Below, piece after piece: positions 61,401 to 64,000 of a stretch of DNA of 64,000 nt. Below the pieces are notes generated by a model. The model was not told where the DNA came from and did not search any database. It saw nothing but the letters and a program-made list of their open reading frames with translations. This DNA is from Trichinella spiralis (Eukaryota > Nematoda > Enoplea > Trichinellida > Trichinellidae), in NCBI GenBank assembly GCA_000181795.3, contig CM012953.1:9222129-9286128 (forward strand), read 5' to 3'. How positions within the stretch are numbered: the first letter of the stretch is position 1; the number at the start of each line of letters is the position of its first letter. Made by a program: the position numbers and the translations under genes.

Positions 61401-64000
61401 GGATCGCGTGGGCGAGCTGTTTTAGCCGGCCAGCTGTACGCTGCAAAGCTAACAGAACGTGAACAACATTCACAGAAAACCTTGCAACTATTGTCTAGGC
61501 TCAGCAGCCTGTAAAATCATCTCCAAATGGAATCTCGGCTGCAACTGAAATGGCCCTGCTTGAAGAACCGCGACACGACCTCATCGACAGCTACGTTACA
61601 AAAAAAAAGTGGCCGGCTAGCAGAAAAAAAAATATTTGGGCCAAGTGAAGGATACTGCCGGCGGAGCTTCTAATCATTCACCTAAGCATGGGTCAACCTT
61701 GGATATGGTCCCTTTTTTCTGACTCACTCAACCTGATCAAACAAGTGGCGCCAAACTACTGGCGACCAAAAATCCATACACTGTTTGATGATCAACTTCC
61801 TTTTCACCAACACACTGCTAACACTGTCCGGAAATTATTGGAACAACCTGACCTCTGAATAAAATTTCGCCATTGATGAGATCCATTCAAAATCACTGTT
61901 GACATGATGGAAAGAATCCTTTTTTTAATACAAAAAATGGGTCAATACAATAAATGTCCAGCTCAAAAATAAAGCAATCGCATTTATCAATTTTCAATTC
62001 TGACACATCAAATGAAAGTCTATTACTCTAATTTGATCATCATAAAATTGATCTACCACTATAAAGGTACAACTGAATAATTTATTAACAAAACTTCAAA
62101 ACACCTATACATTTCATATTTTTATATCATTTTTTAAATAAAATATTACTCTATTTAAGATATAATACTAAATAGTGAACTTTTTAAAATAAAACTAAAG
62201 AAATATTTTCATGTAAAATACATGAATATATTTATATACATTCAGTTAGTCTGAAATTCAGGGACAAATGTGAAATTTGCTATGATTTTGTATACACAAT
62301 CTGAATAGATACGCATGAGAAAAAGTATAGGCTAAAGAAAATGCAAACAAGCAGTAACGTTTTTGTTGAAATTATATACATTTATTGCTTGGACAAAACC
62401 TTGGAAGCTTCAAACAGATGACCTTGTGTTAGCAAACGAAGACTGAACAAAGTACACAGATCAGTGTACTATGAACGATAATTGCAATCATCGAGAATGC
62501 TTCTTAAACTTCTCGCTACTGAACACACGCAAACAAAAAGGGCCTTCCGTTTCTTTAGAAAATAATCAAGAAAATTTTTCCATGAATTAGCTTTCTCAAG
62601 GTTAATGCACAAAATAGCATCTTTTTGAAGTATGCTTTAAATATGCTTATGTTTATTGAAAGCCCAAAACAAGTATACTATTCATCAGCTTAAATTGAAA
62701 ATTGAAGAATAACAATTATTTTACAAATCTTGAATAAATTGAAATTTAAACTAGACTACATAATAATTAAATTCTTAGAAAAAATCAGATTAAATTAATT
62801 CCAGACTCCCTGTCACTCGATGACAAAATTGACGAACAAAAAGAGCTATACAGACAAGAAAGCCGGAAGCTGTTGCAACACTTCGCCTTTGAATAGAAAG
62901 GGCAGTCAGGGTGAAAAGGCCAAATTCAGGACATAAATAACAGATGCCCGGCCATAGCCTAATTTCATTCTCTCTTTTTACAAAAGAAACTTCCCACATT
63001 TCTCTGTAGATTCCGCTCACTAGGACACCAGACAAAATACATTAATAAATTGTTCAGATCACATTACTTTTGATTGACGCTTATCAAAAATTCAGCTTAC
63101 CTTGCAAGTAGCAATTAGTGGCTGGTAATTATTCTGCACCTGTGTCGAAATTGCTACCACTGTAATGATAAACTGACCAGTTGAATTGAAATTGCAATCC
63201 AAATTTCGAGCAATCCACAAAATGCCAGAATTTTGTTCGACGTCGACGAACAACTCTTGATTTGCTTGATCACCAATTACAAAATACTGCATACCCAAAC
63301 TGGAGTTCTCATTCTTGAGATGTAGTTTTCCCAACTGGGTTCCAATGGGTGTTGTTTCAGCAAGTGAAAAATCATAGACTTCTTTTTCAAATTCAAATTC
63401 TGATCTTTGTTCTCCATTCCATATCAGATGAATTTCAGCATTCTCAGTTAAAGGAGATCCAAAAATTGGTTGATCTTCAGCTTTCACTTTGAGAACATAG
63501 AAGGGTAAAGGACGAAGTATCGGCTTTTTGACAAATATATCTCCTTCTTCAGTGAGAGAAAACAGATCAGAATTGTCACTTGAAAGCAGTGACAACGATA
63601 TATTATTATTAACGTCTGCATCACGAACGGATAACTTTCCTACGAATTGCCCAGCTCTGGGTGACAGAGGCAACAAAAATGCATGATAGCTGTAAAATTC
63701 AGGTGCTCGATCATTCACATCATTTACCGTGACCGTCACAGTTTGTCGCGTACTACGCTTCGGGTGTTTTGCATTTTCTGCTTGAACCAGTAGTTTGTAT
63801 TCATCAAATGTTTCTCGATCTAATGGACCGCAGATAGAAATTGTCCCTTTTGTATCATCAATCTGAAACTTCACTTCAGGAAACTGATGCAAAATAGTGA
63901 AGTGAATTTCATTGTCAACTTCATTATCCATATCCAAAGGGGATAGTTTCATAATTTCTGCACCAACTGGAGCATTTTCTTCAACTTCAGTATGTAGAGA
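49444..64000 (-). CDS. Fat-like giant cadherin, 5' end beyond window
   Basis: Exons 64000(+)-63101, 59882-59337, 59166-58971, 58575-58025, 57968-57422, 57365-57185, 57120-56870, 56656-55453, 55242-54782, 54335-52035, 51977-51286, 51230-51133, 51081-50765 and 50531-49444; about 3110 residues visible, all phases agreeing. About 21 cadherin repeats (typical NDNAPVF, LDRET, DxD motifs) are followed by four EGF modules (CLNGGTC, DVDECTISNPCQNNAHCE), a laminin G domain, another EGF-like module, a second laminin G, one membrane helix (LLIICITFSICLVLSGIGCY), and a tail of only about 100 residues. This is the Fat/Fat-like plan (CDH-4 type in nematodes), for cell adhesion and planar polarity. The tail is far shorter than that of Drosophila Fat. 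Repeats 2, 18 and 19 have lost many calcium motifs. A 57 bp in-frame intron splits EGF 1. Confidence 0.93.
60470..61860. pseudogene. GC-richer degenerate coding-like block inside a cadherin intron
   Basis: The 3.2 kb intron 63100-59883 contains a block unlike ordinary intron DNA here. On minus, 60590-60478 reads in one frame as LANTVAEGRVTLPKAIDLAY followed by FSNHSVLSREDVLF, then a stop; upstream pieces (DQNVRKQMKSEHSD, about 60660-60620) lie in other frames. Further minus-strand pieces occur near 61390-61540. No protein family was recognised. It may be a decayed gene copy or a transposon relic. Confidence 0.4.
62790..63035 (-). other. Hydrophobic coding-like open stretch in the same cadherin intron
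   Basis: A minus-strand open frame of 81 codons, GC-richer than its flanks, ending in a stop near 62790. It includes LWPGICYLCPEFGLFTL and a second hydrophobic run ASGFLVCIALFV. No start with a leader, partner exon or family was seen. It could be part of a nested gene, a cryptic exon, or a relic related to the block at 60470-61860. Confidence 0.25.

Noticed and set aside
61802-61858. Plus-strand HTANTVRKLLEQ resembling a mariner/Tc transposase segment
   Set aside because: Only a dozen residues match, no catalytic Asp pair or terminal repeats were found, and the better coding-like signal in this block is on the other strand.

Overview
This is a eukaryotic nuclear window. It is AT-rich, its genes are broken by many short GT-AG introns, and intergenic DNA is long and simple. 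The most likely source is a nematode, perhaps an enoplean, but that is an inference. It rests on a cellular RNA-dependent RNA polymerase of the small-RNA amplification type, a Fat-like cadherin, a BEL/Pao retroelement fragment, and several genes with an unpaired 3' splice acceptor just before the start codon, as expected for spliced-leader trans-splicing. Other ecdysozoans are not excluded. No rRNA, tRNA or CRISPR array was recognised.

Layout. 1-3754 (+): 3' two thirds of an RdRP gene. 4287-11712: three dispersed paralogues of an unrecognised single-pass membrane protein family with ten invariantly spaced cysteines. 12871-13672 (-): MOCS2B/MoaE, large subunit of molybdopterin synthase. 15948-16991 (+): mitochondrial ATP synthase OSCP subunit. 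17244-18840: inverted LTR pieces and a broken BEL/Pao gag. 19498-21189 (+): an unrecognised acidic, probably nuclear protein. 23081-25538 (+): DNAJB6-like co-chaperone. 27919-33455 (-): ANKFN1/wide-awake homologue in 19 exons. 39430-40246 (-): a small secreted protein with two Cx3C...Cx3C pairs, found by assembling three short exons. 42329-45027 (-): METTL16-type RNA m6A methyltransferase, divergent from 46054-49211 (+), ABCF2. 49444 to the right edge (-): 3' part of a giant Fat-like cadherin, tail-to-tail with ABCF2.

The genes do not form a pathway. Housekeeping functions (cofactor synthesis, ATP synthase, ribosome-linked ABCF, RNA methylation, chaperone) sit beside lineage-specific secreted and membrane Cys-rich proteins. 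Gene models were assembled by hand from reading frames, splice sites, phase agreement and remembered family motifs. Exon phases agree throughout each multi-exon model given. No database search was possible. The most novel items are the ten-cysteine paralogue trio, the small secreted Cys-rich gene, and a set of very short or in-frame introns that simple ORF calling reads through, including one with an apparent GT-GG border.
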